Positions 40,390 through 48,379 of a stretch of 48,415 bases of DNA are shown piece by piece. This DNA is from Aliivibrio_A kagoshimensis (lineage in GTDB: Bacteria > Pseudomonadota > Gammaproteobacteria > Enterobacterales > Vibrionaceae). Position numbers and translations under genes: made by a program. Where the stretch lies: contig NZ_JAKJSQ010000029.1 in the NCBI RefSeq assembly GCF_050337105.1, forward strand, positions 1-48,415. Reading direction: 5' to 3'. How positions within the stretch are numbered: the first letter of the stretch is position 1; each line of letters starts with the position of its first letter. The notes beneath the pieces were generated by a model that was not told where the DNA came from, made no database searches, and saw only the letters and a list, made by a program, of their open reading frames with translations.

Positions 40390-40827
40390 TTAGTGCAATC
40401 TAAACGTTGCGATTAGCTCACATTGAGCTGCATTATCAAGATGTTTTACCTGTTCAGCAACGACAGGGTTAGGGTGTCGCTTCATAAAATCAATGAGGGC
40501 TTTTTTACAACAGCCGAGTGATGAAACAAAAGAGCTACATGCTTTATGGGGACATTGAGGAATAAGAAGCAGGATCTTTTCTGAAGCAAGCTGTAGATAC
40601 TTTAATTCATAGTCAGAATCGTGGTTCTTTCGCCAGAAGTTTGCAAGGTTGTGGCAGGAGGATAAGCTGATGATTAAGCGGTCATCCAGTGAATAGCGTT
40701 GATCTTCAATCATCGATTCTGAGATGCTGAACGCCTGTTGATAGTGAATCATTGAGCGTAAATGGTCGTTTTCCTGCATAGCAGAATCAGCCAGTAGAGT
40801 GTGTTGTTCCCAATTCTCAATGCTCAT
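40390..40827 (-). CDS. DUF2753 family protein
   Basis: A 145-aa helical protein, start at ATG 40827 (AAAGGA close upstream). It resembles TPR-like helical repeats (TLLADSAMQENDHLRSMIHYQQAFS). It matches what I recall of DUF2753, a family largely confined to vibrios, with unknown function. Cysteines occur at SCHNLANF, PQCPHKACSS and GCCKKA. A candidate Fur box lies just upstream. Confidence 0.7.
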   Translation of the reverse strand: MSIENWEQHTLLADSAMQENDHLRSMIHYQQAFSISESMIEDQRYSLDDRLIISLSSCHNLANFWRKNHDSDYELKYLQLASEKILLLIPQCPHKACSSFVSSLGCCKKALIDFMKRHPNPVVAEQVKHLDNAAQCELIATFRLH

Positions 40828-40874
40828 AATTCCTTTCCATACCACTTTGGAGTTAATATTGCATTGAGATTAAT

Positions 40875-40889
40875 TGATAACCGTTATCA
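40875..40889. promoter_or_regulatory. Candidate Fur box TGATAACCGTTATCA
   Basis: A perfect 7-1-7 palindrome that matches the Fur motif TGATAAT-N-ATTATCA at all but two positions. It lies 48 bp upstream of the DUF2753 start codon and downstream of gloA. Confidence 0.5.
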
Positions 40890-40957
40890 TTTGTATCTAT
40901 TTTCTTACTGGAAGCAGAAAAATGTGAGGCAGTTATCACTTTTTGATGTGGAAGAAT

Positions 40958-41374
40958 TTATCCTTCAAGGCCAGCACTGGCATCTCTGTTTTGGATTAAT
41001 TCAATCATATACCCATCTGGATCTTTCACGAAGGCGATGTGCGTCGAGCCGCCTTTGACTGGGCCTGCTTCACGGGTAATATTACCGCCTGCTGCTTTAA
41101 TGGCATAGCAGGTAGAGTAGATATCATCAACGCCAATCGCAATATGACCAAACGCGTTGCCATGGTCATAACTTTCAGTACCCCAGTTGTAAGTCAGCTC
41201 AATGACAGCGCCTTGAGACTCGTCACCAAAACCGAGAAATGCCAGCGTATATTTATACTCTTCATTGCTGTTTTGGCGCAGTAGAGTCATGCCCATTACG
41301 GTAGAGTAAAACTCGATAGATTTGTCTAAATCACCAACACGAATCATGGTGTGTAGAATTCTTCCCATAGCCAT
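40958..41374 (-). CDS. gloA: Glyoxalase I (lactoylglutathione lyase)
   Basis: A 138-aa cytosolic metalloenzyme that detoxifies methylglyoxal with glutathione. The four metal ligands can be placed: His in RILHTMIRV, Glu in VIELTYNWG, His in AFGHIAIGV and Glu in GYMIELIQ. It starts 14 bp after the nth stop and is probably transcribed with the rnf operon. AGGTAAC precedes the ATG. Confidence 0.96.
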   Translation of the reverse strand: MAMGRILHTMIRVGDLDKSIEFYSTVMGMTLLRQNSNEEYKYTLAFLGFGDESQGAVIELTYNWGTESYDHGNAFGHIAIGVDDIYSTCYAIKAAGGNITREAGPVKGGSTHIAFVKDPDGYMIELIQNRDASAGLEG

Positions 41375-41388
41375 ATTGTTACCTACTT

Positions 41389-42024
41389 TTAGTTATCAGT
41401 TTTGTCTGCAAATTCGCAGAGATCTTCAATCAAACAGCTGCCACAACGTGGTTTTCTAGCGATACAGGTGTAACGCCCATGCAGAATTAACCAGTGATGA
41501 ACATCTAATTTGAACTCTTTTGGAACCACTTTGAGTAATTTTTTTTCCACTTCATTTACGTTTTTTCCCATCGCTAGCTTTGTGCGGTTACTGACGCGAA
41601 ATATATGGGTATCAATGGCAATAGTCGGCCAACCAAAAGCAGTGTTTAGAACCACATTTGCAGTTTTATGGCCAACGCCTGGAAGCGCCTCTAGAGCCTC
41701 TTGATCTTCAGGTACTTCACCACCATGAAGATCCATAATCATTCGACAGGTTTTGATCACATTGACCGCTTTGGTATTAAACAGTCCGATGGTTTTTATG
41801 TAGCTTTTTAGGCCGTCAACGCCAAGATCGAAAATGGTTTGAGGGGTGTTGGCGACTGGATAGAGTTTATCCGTGGCTTTATTGACACTGACATCTGTAG
41901 CCTGTGCAGACAGCAGTACCGCAATCAGTAATTCAAAGGGTGTTGACCAGTTGAGCTCAGTTTCCGGGTGGGGGTTCTCTGCCCTTAATCGCTCAAGTAT
42001 CTCTACACGTTTGACGTTGTTCAT
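41389..42024 (-). CDS. nth: Endonuclease III
   Basis: A 211-aa base-excision repair glycosylase/AP lyase. The helix-hairpin-helix is LPGVGHKTANVVL with the catalytic Lys, the catalytic Asp lies in AIDTHIFRVSNR, and the [4Fe-4S] cluster motif is C-X6-C-X2-C-X5-C (CIARKPRCGSCLIEDLC). It follows rnfE by 28 bp, the classical rnf-nth arrangement. Confidence 0.98.
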   Translation of the reverse strand: MNNVKRVEILERLRAENPHPETELNWSTPFELLIAVLLSAQATDVSVNKATDKLYPVANTPQTIFDLGVDGLKSYIKTIGLFNTKAVNVIKTCRMIMDLHGGEVPEDQEALEALPGVGHKTANVVLNTAFGWPTIAIDTHIFRVSNRTKLAMGKNVNEVEKKLLKVVPKEFKLDVHHWLILHGRYTCIARKPRCGSCLIEDLCEFADKTDN

Positions 42025-42052
42025 ACGGTTTTCACTCTACTCTTTTTTATTA

Positions 42053-42748
42053 TTAACTGATTCTTACGCGCTCAATTTGTGTTTTTTCTTCTTTGGGCGA
42101 AATCATCTTCACGCGATTATCAATCACATTTTTTAGTGCTATCAACAAACCGACGCCAATAAATGCTCCGGGAGGTAAAATCGCTAATAGAAACTTACTG
42201 TCAAAATGGAATATCTCGATTCTGAGCATTAATGCCCATTCTCCGAGAAGTAGATCGGCGCCGTCAAACAGGGTGCCATTGCCAAGGATTTCACGCATGG
42301 CACCAAGGAGAACCAAAACGGCGGTCATGCCAATGCCCATCCATATTCCATCAAGAAGAGCAAGCTTAGGGCTGTTCTTCGAGGCGAACGCTTCTGCACG
42401 CCCGATGATGATGCAGTTAGTCACGATAAGGGGAATGAATATACCTAGAGATTGGTATAAACCGTAAGCATAAGCATTCATGAGCAGCTGCACGCACGTT
42501 ACTAGTGAGGCAATGATCATAACAAAAATGGGGATACGTACCTCTTTGGGTACCCATTGACGAACTAATGAAACGATTAGGTTTGAACCCACCAATACTA
42601 GGGTGGTGGCCAAACCCAAACCAAGAGCATTAGTTAGAGTGGCTGATACAGCAAGTAGAGGACATAAGCCAAGAAGCTGAACTAAAGCAGGGTTGTTATT
42701 CCACAATCCATTGTTCATTAGCTCTTTGTGGTTTGATTGCTCACTCAT
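42053..42748 (-). CDS. rnfE: Rnf complex subunit RnfE (RsxE)
   Basis: A 231-aa inner-membrane protein with six hydrophobic segments, homologous to NqrD. NPALVQLLGLCPLLAVSATL and TNCIIIGRAEAFASKN contain cysteines placed for the membrane [2Fe-2S] site shared with RnfA. ATG 42748 has an AGGAGG ribosome binding site and overlaps the rnfG stop (ATGA). Confidence 0.95.
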   Translation of the reverse strand: MSEQSNHKELMNNGLWNNNPALVQLLGLCPLLAVSATLTNALGLGLATTLVLVGSNLIVSLVRQWVPKEVRIPIFVMIIASLVTCVQLLMNAYAYGLYQSLGIFIPLIVTNCIIIGRAEAFASKNSPKLALLDGIWMGIGMTAVLVLLGAMREILGNGTLFDGADLLLGEWALMLRIEIFHFDSKFLLAILPPGAFIGVGLLIALKNVIDNRVKMISPKEEKTQIERVRIS

Positions 42749-43380
42749 TTCGCCTCCTGACAATTTTTTGGTAGTGCATAGATAGCGTCTCTATTTTTTT
42801 GATAGTAGAGCACCACTTTCTTGGTCGCTTTTATTATCGCTCTTGGTGTAATTGTGGCGCCGGTAAATTGATCAAACTGACCGCCATCTTTTTTTACAGC
42901 CCACTGATTTTCAGTGTTTGGAGTCAATGATTGGCCAGTAAAGGATAGAATCCAGTCTGATATACGAAGATCAATTTTATCGCCAAGGCCCGGTGTTTCG
43001 TTATGGGATAACACGCGGACACCGGTGACTTCAGCGTTGTAACTTAAACCGACAATGATCTTAATCGCTCCGTTATAACCATCTGGTGCAATCGTTTCTA
43101 TCGCAACACCAGAAGGTTTATCCTGCTTTGTTGCAATATAAGCAGGAGTTGCCACTGTGGTCCCTAGCGCTGGCGAAGCTGCGATCACTGAGCAGCTTAA
43201 ATAGAGCTCATTGTCATGATTGTCCGCTGGGATCACTTGGTTAAGTACTTTAAGAAGGTGTATCTGCTCTTGTTGTTGAATGCGATCCGCCGTTAACGCA
43301 TAAGTGGCCACCACTAAACTGGTAGAGGCTATGGCAAATAGGGTAAGAACAAGAGAACTCTTTTTAATGGCTTTAATCAT
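42745..43380 (-). CDS. rnfG: Rnf complex subunit RnfG (RsxG)
   Basis: A 211-aa protein with one N-terminal TM helix and a periplasmic FMN-binding domain. FMN is expected to be bound through a phosphodiester to Thr in FDQFTGATITPRAII, homologous to NqrC SGAT. It takes part in electron transfer between ferredoxin/NADH and the membrane with ion pumping. Confidence 0.95.
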   Translation of the reverse strand: MIKAIKKSSLVLTLFAIASTSLVVATYALTADRIQQQEQIHLLKVLNQVIPADNHDNELYLSCSVIAASPALGTTVATPAYIATKQDKPSGVAIETIAPDGYNGAIKIIVGLSYNAEVTGVRVLSHNETPGLGDKIDLRISDWILSFTGQSLTPNTENQWAVKKDGGQFDQFTGATITPRAIIKATKKVVLYYQKNRDAIYALPKNCQEAK

Positions 43381-43383
43381 AGT

Positions 43384-44439
43384 CTATCCCTTCACGTGGC
43401 CGTATGTGCGTGGTTTGGTGTAGTAATCAATCAAGGGAACACACATATTGGCAAGTAATACGGCAAAAGCGATGCCATCGGGGAACCCTCCCCAGCTACG
43501 AATGATGAAAATGAGCAGACCAATAGATGCCCCATAAACCACTCTGCCTTTTGGTGTTGTCGCTGCCGACACAGGGTCTGTGGCAATGAAAAATGCACCA
43601 AGCATGGTGGCACCAGAAAATAGGTGGATAGCCGGGGAGGCTGCTGTATCAGGATTGAACAGATAAAAAATAAGGCTAAAGCTAAACAGTGACGCTAGTA
43701 GCGAGAGAGGGATTTGCCACTGAATGACACGCAGTTTTAACAAGATAATGCCACCAACAAAAAAACCAATGTTAATCCACTGCCAACCAATACCTGCTAA
43801 TGATCCAAAGATAGGCTGCTGATAGATCTCTTGTGTGGTTAGGCCATTTTTTAATGACGTTTTGATGGTATCTAAAGGGGTCGCCATCGTGATGCCATCA
43901 ACGCTATTTTGTAACTGAAAAATTGAAAACCCTTCACTTGAATGACCGGTAAAAATCACCATGAATGAATCAACAAAACCGACTTTGTTCGCGAGTAAAT
44001 CTTGAGGAGGTAACCAAGTAGTCATCTCTAATGGGAAGGAGATTAATAGCACGACATAAGCAACCATCGCTGGGTTAAATAAGTTTTGACCTATCCCCCC
44101 ATACAGGTGTTTTGCCACCACAATGGCTGAGATCACACCGATGACCGTAATCCACCAAGGCGCAAGGGGGGGAATGGCTAACCCGATTAACAGACCAGTA
44201 AGTAGCGCACTATTATCTGATAAATAGGGCGCTAGCGGTCTCTTTCGTAGCAATAATACGGCGGCTTCTGTGATGACCGCTAACAGCATGGCAAAGAGAA
44301 CTTGAATTAATGACCCAAAACCAAAAAATAGCGTTTGAGCAAATAGGCCGAAACCGGTGCATAACATGACCCATAACATCAGCTCGCTGGTGCGACGTTG
44401 AATGTGAGCATGTGGTGAGCTTGAGATAAAGAATGCCAC
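43384..44439 (-). CDS. rnfD: Rnf complex subunit RnfD (RsxD)
   Basis: A 351-aa inner-membrane protein with about ten helices, homologous to NqrB. The covalent FMN site is the Thr of LFSGATMLGAFFIATDPVSA. Located between rnfC (3 bp) and rnfG (3 bp). Confidence 0.95.
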   Translation of the reverse strand: MAFFISSSPHAHIQRRTSELMLWVMLCTGFGLFAQTLFFGFGSLIQVLFAMLLAVITEAAVLLLRKRPLAPYLSDNSALLTGLLIGLAIPPLAPWWITVIGVISAIVVAKHLYGGIGQNLFNPAMVAYVVLLISFPLEMTTWLPPQDLLANKVGFVDSFMVIFTGHSSEGFSIFQLQNSVDGITMATPLDTIKTSLKNGLTTQEIYQQPIFGSLAGIGWQWINIGFFVGGIILLKLRVIQWQIPLSLLASLFSFSLIFYLFNPDTAASPAIHLFSGATMLGAFFIATDPVSAATTPKGRVVYGASIGLLIFIIRSWGGFPDGIAFAVLLANMCVPLIDYYTKPRTYGHVKG

Positions 44440-44442
44440 GGT

Positions 44443-46713
44443 TTAACTATCCTTCTGTTCAGTATTTTGTGCTTTTCTTGCTTTAGCACGTGCAATAGCG
44501 GCGGCAACGGCGGCTTTTTTCGGATCCGCAGCTGGTGCGGTCTCTTTTACCTCATCAGCTTGATTGTCACTGCTTTCAACTTGTTGTGCCTTTCTTGCTT
44601 TGGCACGTGCAATAGCGGCGGCAACGGCAGCTTTTTTCGGATCCGCAACTGGTGCGGTCTCTTTTACCTCATCAGCTTGATTGTCACTGCTTTCAACTTG
44701 TTGTGCCTTTCTTGCTTTGGCACGTGCAATAGCGGCGGCAACGGCGGCTTTTTTCGGATCCGCAGCTGGTGCGTTCTCTTTTACCTCATCAGTTTGATTG
44801 TCACTGCTTTCAACTTGTTGTGCCTTTCTTGCTTTGGCACGTGCAATAGCGGCGGCAACGGCGGCTTTTTTCGGATCCGCAGCTGGTGCAGTCTCTTTTA
44901 CCTCACTGTTTTCTGCTTGCTGGGCTTTTTTTGCTTTAGCGCGAGCAATAGCGGCGGCAACAGCAGCATTTTTGGCTGTTGGTTTTTCTGGCACACACTC
45001 GCTCTGTTGCTTAGCTCGCTTTTCTCGAGCCTGCTGTTTTCTTTCTTCTCGGAGCTTTTGCATCTCACTATTGTCTGGTTGAGATTGAGATGCACTGGCG
45101 GCTTGTTTGGCTTTCGCTCTTGCAATCGCAGCCGCTACAGCAGGTTTGGTGTCACTTTTTTCAGTAATAGATTCACTGGATTTTTGCGCCTTAACCCTAG
45201 AAATAGCCGCGGAGAGTGCATTGTCATCACCTTTTGCGAGCATGGTCTTTTTACGTTGTTCAGCAGCCAACTTAAATTTATTTTCTCGGTCAGCTTTGTC
45301 TTGCTCAAGGCGTGCATTTCGCTCTTCAAAGCGTAATTTTGCTCGCTCGGCCTTTTGCGCATCCTCTTTGCGAGCCCAAATTTCAGACTTTGCTTGGCGG
45401 TAATATTGCACGAGAGGAATGTCACTAGGGCAGACGTAAGCACAGGCTCCACACTCTATGCAATCTGATAAGTTGTACTCTTCACATTTGTCATACTCTG
45501 CCGATTTTGCGTACCAATAGAGCTGCTGTGGTAATAACACACTTGGGCAGACTTCGGCACAACTACTGCAACGGATACAGGCCATCTCATACTTGTTGAT
45601 TGGCAGCTCTTTGCGAGTAGGAGTGATAATGCAGTTAGTAATTTTGGTAACGGGGACCTCAGTGTGTGGCAAGGTATAACCCATTAACGAGCCACCCATA
45701 ATAATACGAGGGTGTTTTTTGTCTTTTTGGTAACCGTGTTTAGTGAGTAGGTATTCGACAGAGGTACCCAGAAGAGCCCAAACGTTACCAGGCTGTTCGA
45801 TGCTGTTTCCAGTTAAGGTGACAACGCGTTCAATGAGAGGTTCTGCATCACAAATGGCTTTTTTGATGGCAAAAATAGTACCCACGTTTTGCACGATAAC
45901 ACCAACATCAGTAGAGCGGCCTCGAGTTGGAACTTCTCTACCTGTTAATATCTTGAGCAGTTGACGTGAACCGCCAGAGGGGTATTTAGTCGGGATTACT
46001 CGAATGACAATCTCATCGTCATCTTTTGAGGCACTAATCAGTGCATCGATCGCTTCGGGTTTGTTGTCTTCAATGCCAATAATGGTCAGTTTAGGTGTGA
46101 GAATATGTCTAAGAATTTTAATGCCTTCGATCACCTCTTTTGAGTGATCCTGCATTAAGCGGTCATCGGCGGTGATATAGGGTTCACATTCGGCAGCATT
46201 GATGATTAAGATGTCGGCTTTGCCTACACCGGTCTGAATTTTTCTGCTGGTCGGAAAGCCTGCACCACCCATTCCAGAGATACCTGCAGAACGAATTTTC
46301 TCGATTAAGATAGCCGGGTCTACTGATAGATAATCAGAGACAGGTTTTCGCTTACACCAACGGTCTTCTCCGTCTGTGCTGATCACAATACATAAATCAC
46401 TCAAGCCTGATGGGTGTGCGATTGTTCTCGGTTCTATGGCCGTGACCGTTCCTGACGTGGGGGCATGAACAGGCACAGACATAGCAAAATTGCCTTGGGT
46501 CAGGGGTTGACCTTTTAGTACGTTGTCTCCGACAGAGACAAGAATCTCCCCTTTCGCTCCAATATGCTGTTTGAGTGGCAGCGTAATCTCATCTGGGATC
46601 CCAGCATGAACCAATGGATGTTTGCTAGAGATATGTTTATTTTCTGGTGGGTGAATGCCGCCATGAAAATCCCATAGCTGCCCCTGTTTGATCTGCTCGA
46701 TGATGGACAACAT
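44443..46713 (-). CDS. rnfC: Rnf complex subunit RnfC (RsxC) with long repetitive C-terminus
   Basis: A 756-aa peripheral subunit that binds NADH/FMN and two [4Fe-4S] clusters. FMN/NADH motifs include GISGMGGAGFPTSRKI; cluster motifs are CIRCSSCAEVCPS and CIECGACAYVCPS. After residue ~440 the chain becomes a highly charged Ala/Lys/Arg-rich tail. Its end is a 39-residue unit (core AAVAAAIARAKARKAQQ) repeated almost identically four times after earlier diverged copies. The tail is longer than the core needs and is probably helical. Plus-strand open frames over this region are low-complexity shadows. Confidence 0.96.
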   Translation of the reverse strand: MLSIIEQIKQGQLWDFHGGIHPPENKHISSKHPLVHAGIPDEITLPLKQHIGAKGEILVSVGDNVLKGQPLTQGNFAMSVPVHAPTSGTVTAIEPRTIAHPSGLSDLCIVISTDGEDRWCKRKPVSDYLSVDPAILIEKIRSAGISGMGGAGFPTSRKIQTGVGKADILIINAAECEPYITADDRLMQDHSKEVIEGIKILRHILTPKLTIIGIEDNKPEAIDALISASKDDDEIVIRVIPTKYPSGGSRQLLKILTGREVPTRGRSTDVGVIVQNVGTIFAIKKAICDAEPLIERVVTLTGNSIEQPGNVWALLGTSVEYLLTKHGYQKDKKHPRIIMGGSLMGYTLPHTEVPVTKITNCIITPTRKELPINKYEMACIRCSSCAEVCPSVLLPQQLYWYAKSAEYDKCEEYNLSDCIECGACAYVCPSDIPLVQYYRQAKSEIWARKEDAQKAERAKLRFEERNARLEQDKADRENKFKLAAEQRKKTMLAKGDDNALSAAISRVKAQKSSESITEKSDTKPAVAAAIARAKAKQAASASQSQPDNSEMQKLREERKQQAREKRAKQQSECVPEKPTAKNAAVAAAIARAKAKKAQQAENSEVKETAPAADPKKAAVAAAIARAKARKAQQVESSDNQTDEVKENAPAADPKKAAVAAAIARAKARKAQQVESSDNQADEVKETAPVADPKKAAVAAAIARAKARKAQQVESSDNQADEVKETAPAADPKKAAVAAAIARAKARKAQNTEQKDS
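44472..44945. repeat. 117-bp tandem repeat in the 3' part of rnfC
   Basis: CGGATCCGC recurs at 44521, 44638, 44755 and 44872, exactly 117 bp apart, inside four almost identical units. Differences are a handful of bases. A diverged fifth copy follows to about 44960 and further degenerate copies continue upstream in the gene. Each unit keeps the reading frame (39 codons). Confidence 0.93.
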
Positions 46714-46716
46714 AGA

Positions 46717-47301
46717 TTATGACTCCATCTTGTGTTGTGGTGCATCAGAAGGAAGAGTGACGATGGGAATTTGGTTCAACTGCCATTTCCAGCTTTCAGG
46801 TGTCATTTCAATAGGGATCATTTCTATACAATCTGTTGGGCAAGGGGCAACACAGAGATCGCAACCCGTGCACTCGGCTTTGATTACGGTATGCATTGAT
46901 TTGGTGCCGCCGACTATGGCATCGACTGGGCAAGCTTGAATACACTTAGTGCAGCCTATGCAATCCGCTTCGTGTATGTAAGCAACCGTTTTTATTCCTT
47001 TGTCCTCATCATGAGCGGACTCTTCGACATCGACACCCATTAGATCAGCTAACTTCTCAATGGTTGCTTGTCCACCTGGAGGGCATTTATTAATGTTGTC
47101 ACCATTTGCAATCGCTTGGGCATAAGGGCGACAGCCGGGGTAACCACACTGACCACACTGAGTTTGTGGTAGAAGGCTATCTATCTGCTCCACAATCGGA
47201 TTCGATTTCACTTTAAATTTGATCGAAGCAAAACCGAGGATGACACCAAAGACTGCTGCTAATGCTGAAATAGCGATAATCGCAATGAGTAATGTGCTCA
47301 T
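46717..47301 (-). CDS. rnfB: Rnf complex subunit RnfB (RsxB)
   Basis: A 194-aa ferredoxin-like subunit. An N-terminal TM anchor (1-25), an Fe-S motif CGQCGYPGCRPYA (residues ~49-61, ending at NINKCPPGG) and two 4Fe-4S motifs, CIGCTKCIQACPVDAI and CTGCDLCVAPCPTDCI. It is the likely electron entry point from ferredoxin. Gap of 1 bp to rnfA and 3 bp to rnfC. Confidence 0.96.
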   Translation of the reverse strand: MSTLLIAIIAISALAAVFGVILGFASIKFKVKSNPIVEQIDSLLPQTQCGQCGYPGCRPYAQAIANGDNINKCPPGGQATIEKLADLMGVDVEESAHDEDKGIKTVAYIHEADCIGCTKCIQACPVDAIVGGTKSMHTVIKAECTGCDLCVAPCPTDCIEMIPIEMTPESWKWQLNQIPIVTLPSDAPQHKMES

Positions 47302-47302
47302 A

Positions 47303-47884
47303 CTAGAGTTTCACCAATCCTGTAAAGCCCATGAAAGCAAGGGACATTAAACCTGCGGTTATCATGGCTATGGATGCCCCTTTAAATGGAAGTGGGACAT
47401 CAGAGGCGGCGATACGCTCTCTCATGGAGGCGAACAGTACCAAGACTAATGAGAAACCCGCGGCAGCGCCAAATCCATAAATGATGGATTCGATAAAATC
47501 ATGGCTCTCGTTTACGTTAAGTAAAGCGACGCCAAGAACAGCACAATTGGTGGTAATCAGTGGAAGGAAAATACCCAGAACTCGGTACAGTGTCGGGCTA
47601 GTTTTATGCACCACCATCTCGGTAAACTGTACCACAACAGCAATGACGAGAATAAAACTCATAGTGCGAAGATATTCAATACCAAGCGGTTTTAGAATAT
47701 AGCTTTCGATTAAGTAGGAGCAGACTGAAGCTAAGGTAAGAACAAATGTGGTGGCTAACCCCATACCAATAGCGGTCTCTAATTTCTTAGAAACCCCCAT
47801 AAAGGGACATAAGCCTAAAAACTTCACCAGTACAAAGTTATTAACGAGTACTGTGCCTACAAGGAGTAATAGATAGTCAGTCAT
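47303..47884 (-). CDS. rnfA: Rnf complex subunit RnfA (RsxA)
   Basis: A 193-aa inner-membrane protein with six helices, homologous to NqrE. FLGLCPFMGVSKK and TTNCAVLGVALL supply the paired cysteines of the membrane [2Fe-2S] site. The frame extends 21 codons upstream, but MTDYLLLLVGTVLVNN at 47884 is the family start. It is the first gene of rnfABCDGE-nth-gloA. Confidence 0.96.
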   Translation of the reverse strand: MTDYLLLLVGTVLVNNFVLVKFLGLCPFMGVSKKLETAIGMGLATTFVLTLASVCSYLIESYILKPLGIEYLRTMSFILVIAVVVQFTEMVVHKTSPTLYRVLGIFLPLITTNCAVLGVALLNVNESHDFIESIIYGFGAAAGFSLVLVLFASMRERIAASDVPLPFKGASIAMITAGLMSLAFMGFTGLVKL

Positions 47885-47986
47885 ACCAACATGATGATGT
47901 TTATAAAGAGATTTAGATATTATCGTTGGTTGCGCTCGGGATAACAACCATTCAACGGTAGGGTTTTTACTTTATTACGAAAAAAA

Positions 47987-48016
47987 ATGAAAAAAGCCTC
48001 GTCAATGACGAGGCTT
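47987..48016 (-). terminator. Terminator of the tRNA-Asn pair
   Basis: Perfect 11-bp arms AAGCCTCGTCA (47994-48004) and TGACGAGGCTT (48006-48016). On the minus strand it is followed by a T-rich tract, 7 bp after the first-listed tRNA-Asn. Confidence 0.88.
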
Positions 48017-48023
48017 TAGTGTG

Positions 48024-48099
48024 TGGCTCCCTTTGCTGGACTTGAACCAGCGACATACGGATTAACAGTCCGGCGTTCTACCAACTGAACTAAAAGGGA
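48024..48099 (-). tRNA. tRNA-Asn(GTT), distal copy
   Basis: A 76-nt gene with encoded CCA. Anticodon loop CTGTTAA gives GTT. D arm AGTTCAGTTGGTAGAAC, T arm GCTGGTTCAAGTCCAGC. Acceptor stem TCCCTTT/AAAGGGA. Confidence 0.97.
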
Positions 48100-48115
48100 A
48101 CAGGTATTGCGAATT

Positions 48116-48191
48116 TGGCTCCCTCTGCTGGACTTGAACCAGCGACATACGGATTAACAGTCCGGCGTTCTACCAACTGAACTAAGAGGGA
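48116..48191 (-). tRNA. tRNA-Asn(GTT), proximal copy
   Basis: A 76-nt gene identical to the distal copy except for one compensated acceptor pair (TCCCTCT/AGAGGGA). The two copies are 16 bp apart and share one terminator, so they form a small tRNA operon. Confidence 0.97.
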
Positions 48192-48304
48192 ATTGCTGAA
48201 AGCGGGAAAATTCTAACGATCAACAAAAAAACTGTCAACTAGAATCATCTAAAAAATGGTTTTTAATTATCACTATTTTTGTCATAAAAAAAGATTGACA
48301 TTCA

Positions 48305-48332
48305 TTGACCCTTTTATGCAAAAGGCTAAGAT
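48305..48332 (+). promoter_or_regulatory. Possible promoter for the truncated gene at the window end
   Basis: TTGACC (48305-48310) and TAAGAT (48327-48332) are 16 bp apart. It lies between the tRNA pair and the inverted DnaA boxes. Confidence 0.4.
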
Positions 48333-48333
48333 T

Positions 48334-48360
48334 AGTTATCCACTAAAATTGTGGATAACT
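48334..48360. promoter_or_regulatory. Pair of inverted DnaA boxes
   Basis: Arms AGTTATCCAC (48334-48343) and GTGGATAACT (48351-48360) form a perfect 10-bp inverted repeat with a 7-bp centre. The right box, read on the minus strand, is TTATCCACA, identical to the consensus; the left box TTATCCACT differs at the last base. Placement just downstream of a possible promoter suggests DnaA-dependent regulation. Confidence 0.65.
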
Positions 48361-48379
48361 ATGTTGATGAGTCCCTTGA

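Noticed and set aside
44472..44945. Regularly spaced repeats that might suggest a CRISPR array
   Set aside because: The 117-bp units are contiguous, have no unique spacers and code in frame for RnfC.
44467..45336. Long plus-strand open frame of 289 codons rich in Cys, Phe and Ser over rnfC
   Set aside because: It is the antisense shadow of the Ala/Lys-rich rnfC repeats. It has no ribosome binding site and its repeats simply mirror the 117-bp unit.
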